DNA of 64,000 nucleotides from Isoetes taiwanensis (Eukaryota > Streptophyta > Lycopodiopsida > Isoetales > Isoetaceae). The DNA lies in assembly GCA_021234155.1 (NCBI GenBank), contig JAJEKV010000042.1, forward strand, positions 731,864 to 795,863, in the 5' to 3' direction. The notes beneath the pieces were generated by a model, which was given only the letters and a program-made list of their open reading frames with translations, did not search any database and was not told the origin of the DNA. The position numbers were made by a program, and so were the translations under genes. Shown piece after piece: positions 33,769 to 46,411 of the stretch (its first letter is position 1; each line of letters starts with the position of its first letter).

Positions 33769-35152
33769 TTTTTTTTTTTTTTTTTTTTTTTTGGAGAAAA
33801 GGAAGTTTTTATATTTTATATAATAAAAAGTACAGAGTACAATGTTTCAGACTTCACAGAGGATTACTACAGGAGTAACCATAACCTCTTCATCCTCTAT
33901 GAACTATGAACTAAAACTTATTCAAATGAGTAACAGCAAAACAAAAGAAATATAAGATAGCTAACAGTGGTTAAAGAAACCTGATTCTCAAAATGTTGTG
34001 TCTGAGGTGCATAGTAGAGTGCTGCATTGTCGGGGTCACGGATAGCCTAAAGCTAGCTAGGCTTAGTACAAGCCCGGCCCTTGAGACTCCTCCCTAAAAG
34101 CCGGTGCGGGGATATGGAAGCTCCTGTATAGCCCCTAGCTCGGCAATCTCCACCGAAAGGGTCACCCCAGTAAGGGGAGTCTTCCACTTCCATTGTCCCA
34201 TCAAGGAGCCCATACATCCTTGATAAATAAGCACATCCATTTTGTTAATCATGGCAACTACCACCAAATCTACCTGTATACTACTTTTGAAGCAGCATAG
34301 AAGACCGGCTATACCACAAGCCATCCTTTGCACATTTTACTCTTACCGAGATACAAAGAAGTGAAATAAAGAGTCGATGCTGTAAGAAGAGCGACCGCCA
34401 CTCACGCTCATAGAAGCCGCCACCGCTTCATGGATTACGGTCTCGGCTTTACTCAAAAACTCACACGTGAATTGCATCAAATAAAATCTTTGCATTTGGG
34501 GTAGACAATCCAATTGAAGGCTGGCTAGACAAAAAATATGCCCAACCGCCGGACTCCTCCCTCAAAAAGCCGGTGCAAGATGTGTAATCTTCCTGCCTAC
34601 ATCATATCCCTAGCTCGGCTATTCTATTCAAAACAAATCCAGCAATTTATTTGCATAAAACTAGAAAGCCCCAAAAGTGCCTGGACTGTTCTTAATACAT
34701 ATTTTGTCTTTCCGCCAGCAAGAAAGGGTAAGAGTAAATCCAAGATACTTCACAGAACTGCAAGACTTTACCTCTTGAGATGAAGCTTACCCCATACTAA
34801 ACCGGAACATGAGCCTGCTTCAGTTTGATCCAGTTAGCCTGCATAAATCCCATCCATCCCAGGTCGACCCAGCCTCAAAGGAATCCTTCGAGAACTGCAA
34901 GGAAAGAGTGGGAAATGCAACCAAGACTGACCCAAAGTTGAAGATCGCCTACAAACTACATCCCTGGAAAAATCTGGAGAAAACCTGTGATAATCAATCT
35001 TGCGGTTAGAAAGCATCATGGCCTGGCATCCAACTCTAGATCTTTGCTTCTTCATGCCTCGCTGCTAATCCGGAAGCAAGGTGAAGCGGCGGTAGCCTCA
35101 CCTCCGCCACCGCCCTAGCCGCTGCCGTTGCCGCTTCCGCTTTTCATCCCCC
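33769..35152 (-). mobile_element. Poly-A retro-insertion inside the HAD-like exon
   Basis: T-run at 33769-33791 (poly-A on the minus strand) and an 11-bp target duplication GAGGGCGTCAT at 33758-33768 and 35153-35163. About 1.38 kb. The 5' end (35152) is very GC-rich with GCGGCGGTAG/CCGCCACCGCC repeats. Its 3' end style (TATAAAAACTTCC before poly-A) resembles the LINE end at 60230. Two related segments, 34075-34145 and 34548-34620 (CTCCTCCCTMAAAAGCCGGTGC...CCCTAGCTCGGC), form an internal direct repeat. No protein recognised: a truncated LINE, a SINE-like unit or a processed transcript. Confidence 0.75.
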
Positions 35153-35600
35153 GAGGGCGTCATCATCAACCATGATCATGCCTTCCTTTTCCTCAACACC
35201 GAGAGCATCCATCATAGTGCGCAAGCATTTCACAAATATCGTTTTGCCTGTCAGATCCTTAGAGTTTGTGAATGAAGCACATTTGCTTTGCTCCCAGATG
35301 GACGCCCAATCTCTATTTAGCTCAGGCACTACTCTCAAAACTTACTGTATATTTCTATATTCTATAGATGACCAAATTGCAAAAGGCCGAGTCCAACATC
35401 TCTTTTAGATAAGAGCACGGGTAAACATGTTTGGTACGTATTTCAAATGGTTTCTGTGCATATTATGACTTATCAAATGTTGCTTTAGGTAACGTTCTGC
35501 ATAGCACACCATTCAAATCAAAGACCAATATTTTTTGGGAAGCCGAATTATGTCTATAACGCAAACAGATACGTATGAGATGAAAGAAATGGAACAAGAA

Positions 35601-35693
35601 AACACGCCAGGCGCGATTTATATAAAGAAGCATGTCAACAAATTCTAAAAATATGAAACCAAAGGAAACTCTAAATCGCGCCAGGCGCGATTT
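35601..35693. repeat. CGCG palindromes in the exon 3/4 intron
   Basis: 35601-35619 (CACGCCAGGCGCGATTT) and 35673-35693, the latter a perfect palindrome AATCGCGCC-A-GGCGCGATT extended by one base each side. Both lie in the 197-base gap between exon 3 and exon 4 of the cargo gene. Confidence 0.85.
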
Positions 35694-37750
35694 CCATATG
35701 CGTATCATTAGTAAAATGCATGGATAAGACAACGAGCTTGGTCACAATACCTTTCTTCTTCATCAATCCTCGTGGTATCTTCTTCTGTTGCTTCCTTATT
35801 ATGAGTTGTCTCCGGTCTGCTAGAAGCATCAACCACATCAGTTGAGATCTGTATAGTTTGAACTATGGTTGATAGTTCATTACTCTTTACGCTAACCTGG
35901 CTAGAGCTTTCAGATTTCGAATCTCGATCCCTGTCATATCTTCATCCTTGTTATTTTCACCCCGTTCTTTATCTTCATCTACAAGGATGTTCACAGGCAT
36001 GTCGAACGTTTCGACAGGATCCGAAACCAGTGTCTGCTCTTTGGTGATATCCATATTGATGCTAGCCAGGTGTCGTCTCATAGCCTCCCGTCCTTTAGTC
36101 AAATTTGCAGGTATTTCAGCCTTAAATCTAGAAGCTTTGCTTTTTGCACTGTCGATAAGACCCCTAGGTGCTTCCTCTAGCACTTTCTCAAAAAAGAGCT
36201 CTAAGAAATGCTTGGCTCGATCATCGGAGATGATGCTCTCGCAGTTGCTAACTTCAAAGCTTCCCTACCGATATAACCTCCGACGTGAGGCTCCCAGCAA
36301 GTTGTCCCCAATGGGCAAAATGCTTCAATGAGATAATGAGAAAGGGCCATCAAGAACCCATTCTTGTTTAGCCTCCCCTTATGTGACGTTAGGAGCTCAT
36401 ACTTAATATGCTCCACAAGAATGGGGTCCGCCTGGTTTTCTTCCTCATCCTACTCTTCAAGTTCTACTTGTTCCACGTTCACAACATCCTTCCCCTAATC
36501 TTCAGTAGTTTGCTCAAGATAGAAGACGTTTCGCAAGAGGGGTTCATCTAGCTGATAGCACTGCTATGCAAGTTTTTTGCCTTCTGGTTTTCCCTTAAGC
36601 CTTTCATATTCCTTATCATCCATCATGGCTATCATAATGATTAGCACATGAGATATTTTACTTTCTGTGCTAAACTCACTGTCCTTGTTTTCATCTATAA
36701 GGATTGCTTGCCGATCACTTTAATACATTCTTAATCCTTTGCAGCAGATAGAGCATATGCATAGGACATGTCGGAGGGGCACATTGTGACGATTGTGTAA
36801 TGCATTTCTGTCGTAAAACCACCGCATGTATTATAGAAGGTATTATAGTTATCAAGTGACCATCTGGTGCCTCGGCTATCAAGCATGAAGAGTTTGATAT
36901 CGTGCGGTCCTTTACCCACATCTGGCATTGCACATTTAAAACCAATGGACACTTGGTAAAAAAATGTGGATTCTTCTTCCGGGGTCTGCTTCATCAATGC
37001 GACTTTTCTTTCCAAGTTGGATGCCACTTTCGTGTGAATCCCATGCAGGTTTGCAACTTTTTCAACTTCTGCTGTTTGACAAAGTCTTTTGACTAAAAAA
37101 CATACTTCTTCAGATCATCGTTGGAGACATTGAATTTTTACATTAGTCCTAGCTTCGACAATGACTCCCCTGTAAGCCTTTGTAATTCCTCTCCAACTGC
37201 CTTCCTGAGCACTCGAATATTTTTGAGTTGGTCGCAGGCGTCTTCAAATGATACCTTATCCTTCGCTACAAAACTTTTCTTGTAAAGGACTTCATTTCTG
37301 ATGCACCTGTCCAGAAGCGAGATCAGTTATTCATCGTCTAATCCCTGGGCCTTCCTCATCTCTGTGACATGGAGGTCGAATATTGATGTGTCGACAGGAG
37401 GAAATCTGCCTTGTGAATCATACAACTTCTCCACGTAAGCATCCCAGAATTCATTCCATTTTTCCCAGATCTGGTCAGAAGCAAAAATTATTTTGCAGGC
37501 ATCCTTGGGTACAGTAGGGGCTTTGGAAGCATCTCCCATTTCATCTCCTTTTTTTTTCTTCAGTCTGGTGCTCTTACTCTTGTCCTATATTATAGTCTGA
37601 CAAAGTGTCCTTTCTAGCAATTTGAATTTAGCACTTTTGGACTGACCTGTCTGGTCAGCATTGGTTTCCAATATTCTATCCATTGGTTACGAGCATGCCG
37701 CAATTGCTAGGGACTGCAAAAAATAAATTTGTTGGTTTCAGATTAACAAC

Positions 37751-37981
37751 AAATCGCGCCAGGCACGATTTGCGTATTTTGAAAAGAGACTGCTTTCACT
37801 GGTTGAAGCACTCCCATTTCTGAAAATGCAAATCGCGTCCGGCGCGATTTCAGAATAGAAGGAAAATCGCGCTACTCTGAAAGGAAACGGCTTTCATTGG
37901 TTGAAGCACTCTCGTTTCTGAATATGCAAATCGCGCCTAGCGCGATTTCAAAATGGAAGAAAATCGCGTCAGGCGCGATTT
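37751..37981. repeat. Cluster of four CGCG palindromes
   Basis: Near-perfect 21-bp palindromes at 37751-37771, 37830-37850, 37928-37948 and 37961-37981, with a half copy at about 37863. They alternate with a repeated spacer (TTTCAYTGGTTGAAGCACTC). They sit in the presumed exon 2/3 intron. Confidence 0.9.
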
Positions 37982-39275
37982 GACTAAGCAGAAACCGGTT
38001 AACTAGTGCTACTCAATCAAACGTATCGAGTTTCTGAATAGGCGAATCATGCTTGCAAATACAAAAACAAAAAAGAGGGAAGAAAGAGGTACCTTTTGTA
38101 CAGAAACGTTTTTCCCATGTCGTTAAGAAGTGCATTGATTTCGGCTAGCTCGGCAGGTGTTGTTTAGCACTCAGGAACCGGCAGTTTCTGACCAAATACA
38201 ACCTAAGAACAACTGATTTCCAGTATTTTGTGTCTTCCGAATCAGAACCTTCTGAGCCTCAATTGAGTGTTGGCCATCTATTATCATGAAATATACGTCT
38301 TGATTGTCGATGAAGTCATCCAGCTTGTTCCACATGAGTACCTTCCTCGTCTTCGTATCGTAAGGCACTACATCTACAAGCATTGGTACCTGCCCTGGAT
38401 TTTCGATCATGTTGTTGACTATCTACAAGGAGTGCTGCTTGTCGTATCTTCTACGGACATAAATAGCTTTAGTGGACCTGAAAAGCCTATCGACGTGGAC
38501 GGGATGGGTGAAGCTAAGGCCCAGTGGATATTTGTCAGCATATTTTTTGAGCTTGCTCATCGCCTCCAACTGCCTGGCCTTGTCATGTAAGGCCTGTTGT
38601 AACTTCTGTAGTGTCCCTGCATCTAGAACTTGCATCTTCCTTGTCCTTCAATGCCTGCATGTAGACACTGCCTGAGGGCCTCGTGCTGATGGCTCGTCGC
38701 ACAGTTGAAAGCCCTTCGCATATTCTTTTAGGCGTCAATGGCTCGCCAATTGTCCAACCAAATTTGAACAGGGTGTCGGCAGTGTCGTCTGATCTTATGA
38801 CAGTCTCTTTAAAACAACTATAACTGCACCGATTAATCTTCTTTAGGATCTTCTTATTTTTTTTGACTCACTTCAACTAACACTGAACAATATGAATCGT
38901 CATGTTCTTCGCATGTGATAACAATTCCTTGCTTCTTCATTTGATCAGTCTCTTTTACCCTAGACATGAAAATAAGATCTATCTTCCCACTAGTCTTGAA
39001 GATCTTGACATACCAGTCTGACCCCTCTATAAGATCTTCTTCTGAACATGGAGGTTCTACCTGAGCATTTATTGTTCCAGATGTTTCTTCTAACATCAAC
39101 ACATGTTGTAGGTCTGTAAGGTAACGTCTTCATCTGTCCTTTGCCTTTTCTGGGCTGAAGATGTTTGACTGAGTTTGGTTTTCCTTTTGATTGTCCTTTG
39201 TGTTCCTGCAGAATGATAGCATAACATTAATGTTGAAATGCGAAAATATATGGTAACTTGCAATGTATGCAACAA

Positions 39276-39442
39276 AAACGCGCTTGGCGCGCTTTGAAAC
39301 TTGAGAGATTATAATCTTAGTCTAAATTGCGCCAGGGGCGTTTTATCCAAAACAAAAGGGGTTTCTCAATATAGATTCCAACGATAAGAAACTAACATAA
39401 TGCTTGGAATATATGCAACAAACACGCGCTTGACACACTTTA
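39276..39442. repeat. Cluster of CGCG palindromes, TTGG-centred variant
   Basis: 39276-39296 (AAACGCGCTTGGCGCGCTTT), 39324-39344 (AATTGCGCCAGGGGCGTTTT) and a decayed copy at 39421-39442. They lie in the intron between exons 1 and 2. Confidence 0.85.
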
Positions 39443-39897
39443 AAACCGGCCTTAGAGATTTTAATCTTCATCTGAAAGCATAACTAACTATAGAAAGCAC
39501 AATTAACTACGGAAGACTGTTCAACTAACTATAGAAGACTAAAAATAGCGGATATAGAAATGAACGAAAACACAATATGAAGAAATATCCAAAAAATAAA
39601 GATATCTCGTCATAGCATATATTTGCATACATCTTGGGACATATGAACTGAAGTATTAGAGGACATATACTTCTTAGCGGATAATAACTCTAGTATTAAA
39701 GAAAGACATCCTGAAAACCTAATGTAATTATGTAAGGAGGGTCACAGAAACAAAATATATAAGAAAAACTGATGACTACCTGAACCGCTAGCTGGATTAG
39801 TGCTTTCAGCTTGTTCAGCAAGATCCTGGGTTGCTTTGACATATCGCCCACCTCTACCTGTGCCTCGGCCGCGGCTGCCAGATCCTCCAGACGCCAT

Positions 39898-40946
39898 AGA
39901 ACTGCAAGTTCGGAAGATATGTTATGAGACTGGAGGTTTGGTTCAAATTTATATGTATGGATTGATAATCTAAGCCGTCATATTCGAACTTTCATTTCAA
40001 ATTCTCGTCACTTTAAAATTATACCGCCTTAAGTAACCGCCCGTCTCGCTCATTTACATTTTTTAAATGTGCTTTTCTTTTTATTGTAATTTCAAGAAAA
40101 TAATTAATTCTTATTTTCAAGGAACGCATATGTGGCAAGCACTTCCACCTAATCGACCACCTAATCGACCAAGATCATCGACCCGCTTCCGATAGTGTCT
40201 TGAGCGCCTTCAATTGACCATCCCATGTTGGCTGAACTACGGTGAGCGTCATTCCATTCTGAATATGCACAGCTTCGGCCAGTTTTTTTTTCATGCCAAT
40301 TCTATCATTCTGGTTGTTTATCAGTGTCGGAGAAGAATATTATCTTTTAACAGCAAACGTGAAGCGCCGAGTAGGATTATGTAAAGTCGAAGATCTGAAT
40401 CCAAGTTCTATGTGCCATGGTGTTCCTCTTGGAAACAGTTTCTATAAGATTTCGATTATAAATTGCAATTATGAGGATGAGGCTCTTCCATGAAGACATC
40501 CCAATGGCGATACAGTTGGCGAAAGCGTGGGCACATTTGTAGCATGGCCAAAAGACATCTGAAAAAAGGTATGTGTATAACTATTGACTACTGAAACATA
40601 ATCTGAATATATCATAACATGTGCGTCATGGTGTGAATATTGAATTCTTTGATGCTCTTTAGCCAGTATTATCAACCCCAAAAACCACGTTAATCAAAAT
40701 ATGTGTAGTTTCTTGGGGTTGGTCAAACTGGCTAGAAGGCATCAAAGGATTTCAATGTTTCCGACATTGCATATAAAAGAAAGCATAATAAAAGTCTTGT
40801 GAGACAAAAGTCTGCGGTACAAAATTGCGCCAAGCGGGAGATTGTATTAATATTCACAAAATAAAATGTACATATTTTTTTTTTGTGTCAAAATGCGCCA
40901 AGCGCGAGTTTTTTCCAAACTAACATAGAGTCACGTGGCCACTTTA
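39898..40946. other. Spacer between the two minus-strand cargo frames
   Basis: AT-rich with small chance frames (for example 40681-40469). It may hold the promoter of the 39897 gene. Nothing recognised. Confidence 0.4.
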
Positions 40947-41453
40947 TCACTTTGATATGACACCATCATCCCATTCATTGGGAATATCGAGTCTCCATAT
41001 CAGAGTATCCCGTCGACCTCTGGCCTTCCTAATCATATCCACATATTTATTTGTTGGCATGAGATACACCAAGAGCATGAGGAGTCGCATAAACCCCGTG
41101 ATGCGATGGTAGCATTCCCATGGCCTTACATAAAGACTGTCAAATGGCTTATCGACCTCTTTTTGTAGGTTTTGAACGGCACAATTAAGACGTAACTTGT
41201 ACAGGGTCCAGCGTTGATTGTCGTCTAAAGGAAGCGTACTTGAACGAGAATCAGCCATGTGAAATGCACTAGAACGAGAGAATAAATAATATTCCTCTCG
41301 TTAGAAAATAATCTGAAAAGTTTTATGTTCAAAACGCGTCAGGCGCGTTTTCTAAAGGGTGTTTTTTTTTTTTTAACTACACGTGCTTGGCGCGTTTTAA
41401 ATAAATTTGCAGGAAACGGAACGGGCAAAATTAAAATGCGCCAAGCGCGATTT
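40822..41453. repeat. Five CGCG palindromes around the 103-codon frame
   Basis: Copies at about 40822-40843, 40890-40912, 41332-41350 (AACGCGTCAGGCGCGTTT), 41379-41398 and 41433-41453. They surround the open frame at 40947-41258 on both sides. Confidence 0.85.
40947..41258 (-). CDS. Unrecognised 103-residue protein
   Basis: Open from ATG to stop: MADSRSSTLPLDDNQRWTLY, then CYHRITGFMRLLMLLVYLMP and ending in DIPNEWDDGVISK. One hydrophobic segment around residues 55-70, otherwise charged. It starts about 1.3 kb upstream of, and on the same strand as, the ParB-like gene, with palindromes on both sides, so it may be another cargo gene or a 5' exon. No family recognised. It is the only undamaged-looking frame in the transposon. 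Confidence 0.4.
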   Translation of the reverse strand: MADSRSSTLPLDDNQRWTLYKLRLNCAVQNLQKEVDKPFDSLYVRPWECYHRITGFMRLLMLLVYLMPTNKYVDMIRKARGRRDTLIWRLDIPNEWDDGVISK

Positions 41454-41629
41454 CGTCCATACTAATGTATCATAGTATAGAAAAAAAAAACTAGCATATG
41501 ATACATAGATCTGCTTATGGGCAGAGAGCATTACTTACCAGATTTTATATGACAAAGAGGTGAGCCACGAACTTGAATAGCAAGGTTCAAATTTGGATCT
41601 GCAAGGATGAAATAATAAAAGCAGCTACG

Positions 41630-41950
<321 letters not shown>

Positions 41951-42567
41951 CAAAATTAGAACAGAACTATATTATTTTGTTCTTTTTCTATATATGAGTG
42001 TTCTTTCAAATACCTAGAAATAAGAACAGAGAAAGACCTAGAATAGAAACCATACTTGTTCTTCAAAAACCTAGAAATAAGAACAGTAGAAGACCTAGGA
42101 TAAAAACATCTGAACTAGAACTAGAACTAGAATAAGAATAAGAGGACTGCAATAAGAATAAGAATAAGAGAACTAGAATATAGGAATAAGATAGAATAGG
42201 AGAACTAGAAATAAGAACAGAAATATCAGAGTTTAATAAAGCTTGTCAGATTAGAGATTAAATAACAGAGATTAATCAACCTCTTCGAGTTTTTGAGCCG
42301 ATATTTGAAGAGCCTCAGAGAAACCAAAAGCCTCAGAGAAACCAAAAGCCACAGTCGAAAAAGCCAGAATTTGAGATTGAAAACAAGCACCAAAGCTTCA
42401 GATCGATTTCAAGCGCCTCAATTTTAAGCAAAAGTTCGAAAGAAAAGTTCGAGATTGAAAGAGAAAATTTCGATGGAGAAAAGTTCGAACAGAAATAATA
42501 ACTGCTTTAAAAAATTCGTACCATGCCATAATAACTGCCGCGAAAATTTATTACTATATATTTATAA

Positions 42568-43354
42568 TATCTAAAATGTTAGAGGTTTCATTTAGAGGTT
42601 TTATTTATATATAATGTTATAGGTTAGAAGTTAGAAGGTTCTACATATGTTAGAAGTCATTACAAAGTTATGAAGCTAGGTTTATATGTAAAATTCAATA
42701 GATGTAATTTAAGATCCTTAGATGTAATAGAAATGAAATGCCATCATAAACAAAGATGCATACATATAGATAGATAGTATCAAAGAAGTTATTATAGAAA
42801 TTATCAAAGAAGTCCCTCTTATAATTTTTTATAGAGCATGCTTTCCTTTATTTATTAAAAAAAGTATTCTTTCATTTAATACTTAAAATGTTAGAGGTTT
42901 TATTTAGAGGTTTTATTTATATATAATGTTATATATGAGAAGTTAGAAGGTTCTACATATGTTAAAGTCATTACAAAGTTATAAATCTAGGCTCATATGT
43001 AAGCCTTTATACCCATTACTATTAATTTTACCTATATAATTTCTAAAGTATTTTTTCTAGAAAATATATCCTAGAAAATAATTATATATAAATGTTGAGG
43101 AAAATAACTTGGGCAATCCTATTATATAAATAGAATGAGAACATAGAATAATACATATGAGGAAATTGATAACATGCATAGCCTTATGGTGCCTTAGATG
43201 TAATAGAAATGAAATGCCATCATAAACAAAGATGCATACATATAGATAGATAATATCAAAGAAGTTATTATAGAAGTTATCAAAGAAATCCCTCTTACAA
43301 TTTTTTATAAAGTATGCCTTCCTTTATTAATTAAAAAAATATGTTTTCATTTAA
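42568..43354. repeat. Duplicated AT-rich block upstream of the transposase
   Basis: Segment A (42568-42690: AATGTTAGAGGTTT...GTTCTACATATGTTA) recurs at 42882-43003. Segment B (42718-42880: TTAGATGTAATAGAAATGAA...CTTTCATTTAA) recurs at 43193-43354. Copies are about 92 percent alike by eye. They end just before the transposase-like gene, so they could hold its promoter. Confidence 0.85.
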
Positions 43355-43425
43355 GAACATGTTGGAAAGATGTTTTTTGGATATATTAACTTATTCTATG
43401 TTTGTATGTATTTTAGGTCAATGGC

Positions 43426-46247
43426 ATGCAACATGCTAAAAAAAATGCCCCCAATGATGATGACCAAGGCAAGGAAAAATCCCTAAATAATGAAGATGAT
43501 GCCCAAGGAAAGGAAAAGTCTCCAAATAATGTTGATGATGGCAAAGGAAAGGAAAAGACCCCAAATGAAAAGGATGATGCCAAAGGAAAGGAAAGGAAAT
43601 TGTACTTTATACTCGGGTCGATTGGAAAAACAAAAAGGTCAAGATCCTGCATGAATGCAACAGAGAGGTAGTAGGAGAAGGGATTGTTGTTCTAACAGAT
43701 TCTATCAATGTTGTCAATGATGAAAGATTAAGGGAGGACAGGTTAGGTGTGGCAATCTCAAAATTATATGACAATTGGAAGGAAGAGGGGTCAGGCAAAC
43801 AACAATGCCTTGCTTGTATGAAGCAACTAGAGGTTGCAACTATTGTGGCATGGTCTAGGGACATTATTCAACTGGAGAGGAACTACATGTTTCTTATAGA
43901 TGCAGAACCATTGTCAATAATGTTCACACAGTGTAGCAAGGGGCCACTTCCAACTTTCAAAAGTGAATGTTGTTGGGCCTCTTGTATCAGAATATTCACA
44001 ATAGATGAGATGGTGGGAGCAAGAGCTATATATCAGGAACATAAGTGTGATAGTAGGAGGAATTTCATGTACACTATATTTGGCAATGCAACTCAGGATG
44101 AAAGATCAAAGAAGAAAATATTTCCATTGAACGGAAAGTGGATATGTTCAAAAGCATGGATGGCTATACATGGAATTCCAACCTCTTCCTGGGACAACTG
44201 GCAAAAAAAACATGAAAATGGCAGTAGAATTGCATTACATGGGAACACTGGCCTGGTAAGGCCTACCTCAAGAACTATAGCTGCAAAGGAAATATTTGAA
44301 AGATATGTGGATTTCAATACAAAAAACATGCCACATAAGAGTAAGAAAGATGAGCAGGGTAGAGTTGTTGTTAAAAAGAGATTGCCATCCCACTGTACCC
44401 AGAAGAGCATATTAGAGAATAAATGCATTGCTTCGGGAACTTGGAGTGGCCTCTATATCCCAGCCCAGTTTTAGTAGGCTATGGAATAAGCATTTCAAGC
44501 ATGTGACCATAGCAACTTCAAACAACTTTGCAAAGTGCAATTTATGTGCTAAGCTGAAGGAGACACTAGATAAGACTGTGCAACCAAGTCTAAGAGCTAA
44601 GATAAGGGAACATATGAAGGACCATATGACATATCAACTATCATGTAGATCAACTTATTGGATGTGTAGGACCTTATCTGCAATGGAACCTAATAACTAT
44701 CTGTGTATTATACATGATAAAATGGACCAACAAAAGACTTGCCTTCCACAATTCAAGTACATACCTAAGTTATGTGGAAGATCATACCCTTTGCAGATTT
44801 CAATTGACTGGGGCAATCTTGCATGGGCAGTCTCAAACCTACTATGGACATTTCAGACATTGGGAGTATCATGAGGTGTTCAAGAAACTATGAGAATGGT
44901 TGTAATGGTCACCTCCAGGATCCTACAGCTAACCAGGCACTATATAGTGCATTGTTGGATGGAAACCCTAATAGTATTGAAAAGTTTAGCAAGGCAAGGT
45001 TTAGGAGGCATGGACCTAATGAACATGTTGGAGCTTCAATATCTCGTGCTAAACCTCAAGATCTGCCTAGAAAGCTCCTCTTGCAACTTGATAATTGTGC
45101 TGGTCAAAATAAGAATAGGTGGATGTTCTCTTTCCTATCCTACTTAACAGCTGTGGGTACTTTTGAAAGAGTCAATTTGGGGTTCCTAATGCTCGGACAT
45201 GCTCAGGAGGATGTGGATACATTGTTTGGAAAATATAGTCATGTCTTGAGACAGCAGACATTGACCAACTTTCCTAGGCTACTGAAAATATTTCATGGAT
45301 GTACTACTCCATCTCCTATAGGATCTCTCATAGAAGAAGTGCCTGGTTGGAAGAGTTTTGTGGATGGTTATGCTCTCGACGTGGAAAATCATTCGAGACT
45401 TCTTCAATTCACTTTTTGGGTGAGAGAAGGGATTCCAATCATGGAATGGAAAATGAGACCTTCAGAGGAGAAGTGGAGAGGTGGGGCAGAAATTTGGCAC
45501 AGGGATGCGAATGGCAAGTCTATGATACCTCCAAGTCAACCAAAAGCTCTAAAATCAACTAAAGAAGTGAAGCAATTGGGATTGACTAAGGATGACATCA
45601 ATGACTACATAACTAATTCGGATGAGACTAATCGTGCATTGATAGATTACTCGAAGAAGGTGATTAACTTGTTGGATGAGGTAAACACATCATGAGAAGA
45701 GCTGGAAGAAGGATGGTTCCCTTAAAGTAGGTGGAAAACATTAGCAGGTGCTGACGAAGATGATGGTACTACTAGTAGCATTGGTAAGGCATATGCTCCT
45801 CCTCAATCTGACAAACACTATGTTGGCCCTAAGAAGGATAGGCCAAAATATCTAGGCATGGATTGTTATGAACCTTCTACTGACGTGGAGTGCCACCAAT
45901 TTGTAGAAGTAAAACCAGCAGATCTAGAGACCTATCTAGTGTGGTTGGGATACACCATCTCGGATATTTGCAAAGAAGAAGGTAATGTTAACTTCAATAA
46001 GGTGTGTTTGAAATGGTGGTGTCCAGTGCATCAGTTCAGTAATGTCACTGATAAAGAAAGATATTCATATTGTTGGACAAAGAGGTGGAGGAGAAATCCT
46101 TGTGATCCTGATCTTTGGTTAGACATTGAAACCGTATTGTACTCATGGACTCCAAAAACTATTCTAGATAGAAATGTGAGAGTTACAATACCTCAGGATG
46201 TAAGGAATAAGGCTATCATATCATTGGGGATACTGGAGGAAAAATGA
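43426..46247 (+). pseudogene. DUF7869-like (DDE-type?) transposase relic
   Basis: Likely mobilised the 13.8-kb element. Four N-terminal units of the form NxDDxxGKEKS (43450-43600) are followed, after a frameshift, by a segment like plant transposase-associated domains (VLTDSINVVNDERLREDRL). The middle region has ISQPSFSRLWNKHFKHV, a Cys pair CNLCAKLK and CIIHDKMDQQKT. Then come LLLQLDNCAGQNKNRW (c.45078-45125) and FLMLGHAQEDVDTLFGKYS (c.45185-45240). The three Asp-bearing blocks look like a DDE catalytic triad (inference). The C-terminal domain (45858-46247) is Trp/Cys-rich (LKWWCPVHQF). Frameshifts lie near 43605, 44430 and 44850, and stops near 45694 and 45724. The family name is from memory. 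Confidence 0.6.
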
Positions 46248-46411
46248 AACTATGTAAATATGCTTTCTTCATTAATATGTATCAGTCACAGCCATGAAAA
46301 GTTGTGTACTATATGAGTAGTGTGATATATGATTTTGTAATATGAAGTTAAGGTGTGTGAATTTAATCAAGTTATTAAAAACTTGCAATTCAAAATGGTA
46401 TCCCAAAATCA

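Larger units (their letters stand above)
33539..39897 (-). pseudogene. Multi-exon gene: basic N-term, ParB-like, MTase-like, HAD-like
   Basis: Unnamed cargo gene. Exon 1 (39897-39780) starts MASGGSGSRGRGTGRGGRY. Exon 2 (from about 39221 after TTCTGCAG) begins with a basic stretch, then FKFGWTIGEPLTP, THPVHVDRLFRSTKAIYVRR and MIIDGQHSIEAQ, an IDGQH motif as in ParB/sulfiredoxin folds. Exon 3 (c.37690-35751) holds FASDQIWEKWNEFWD, GTRWSLDNYNTFYN, HYTIVTMCPSDMSYAYAL and EAFCPLGTTCWEPHVGGYIG, laid out like a DNA methylase but without a DPPY box. Exon 4 (35553-33539, split by a retro-insertion) has KILVFDLNGVLC, SIWEQSKCASF and MIMVDDDALK, a HAD/FCP1-like fold with the second motif-I Asp replaced by Asn. 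Exon 3 to 4 phase fits (AG|A). There are at least seven frameshifts or stops. It could be two genes rather than one fusion. Confidence 0.55.

Noticed and set aside
37751-37981. Regularly spaced repeats that could suggest a CRISPR array
   Set aside because: Units are imperfect palindromes with unequal spacers that are themselves repeated, in a plant genome, with no cas genes.
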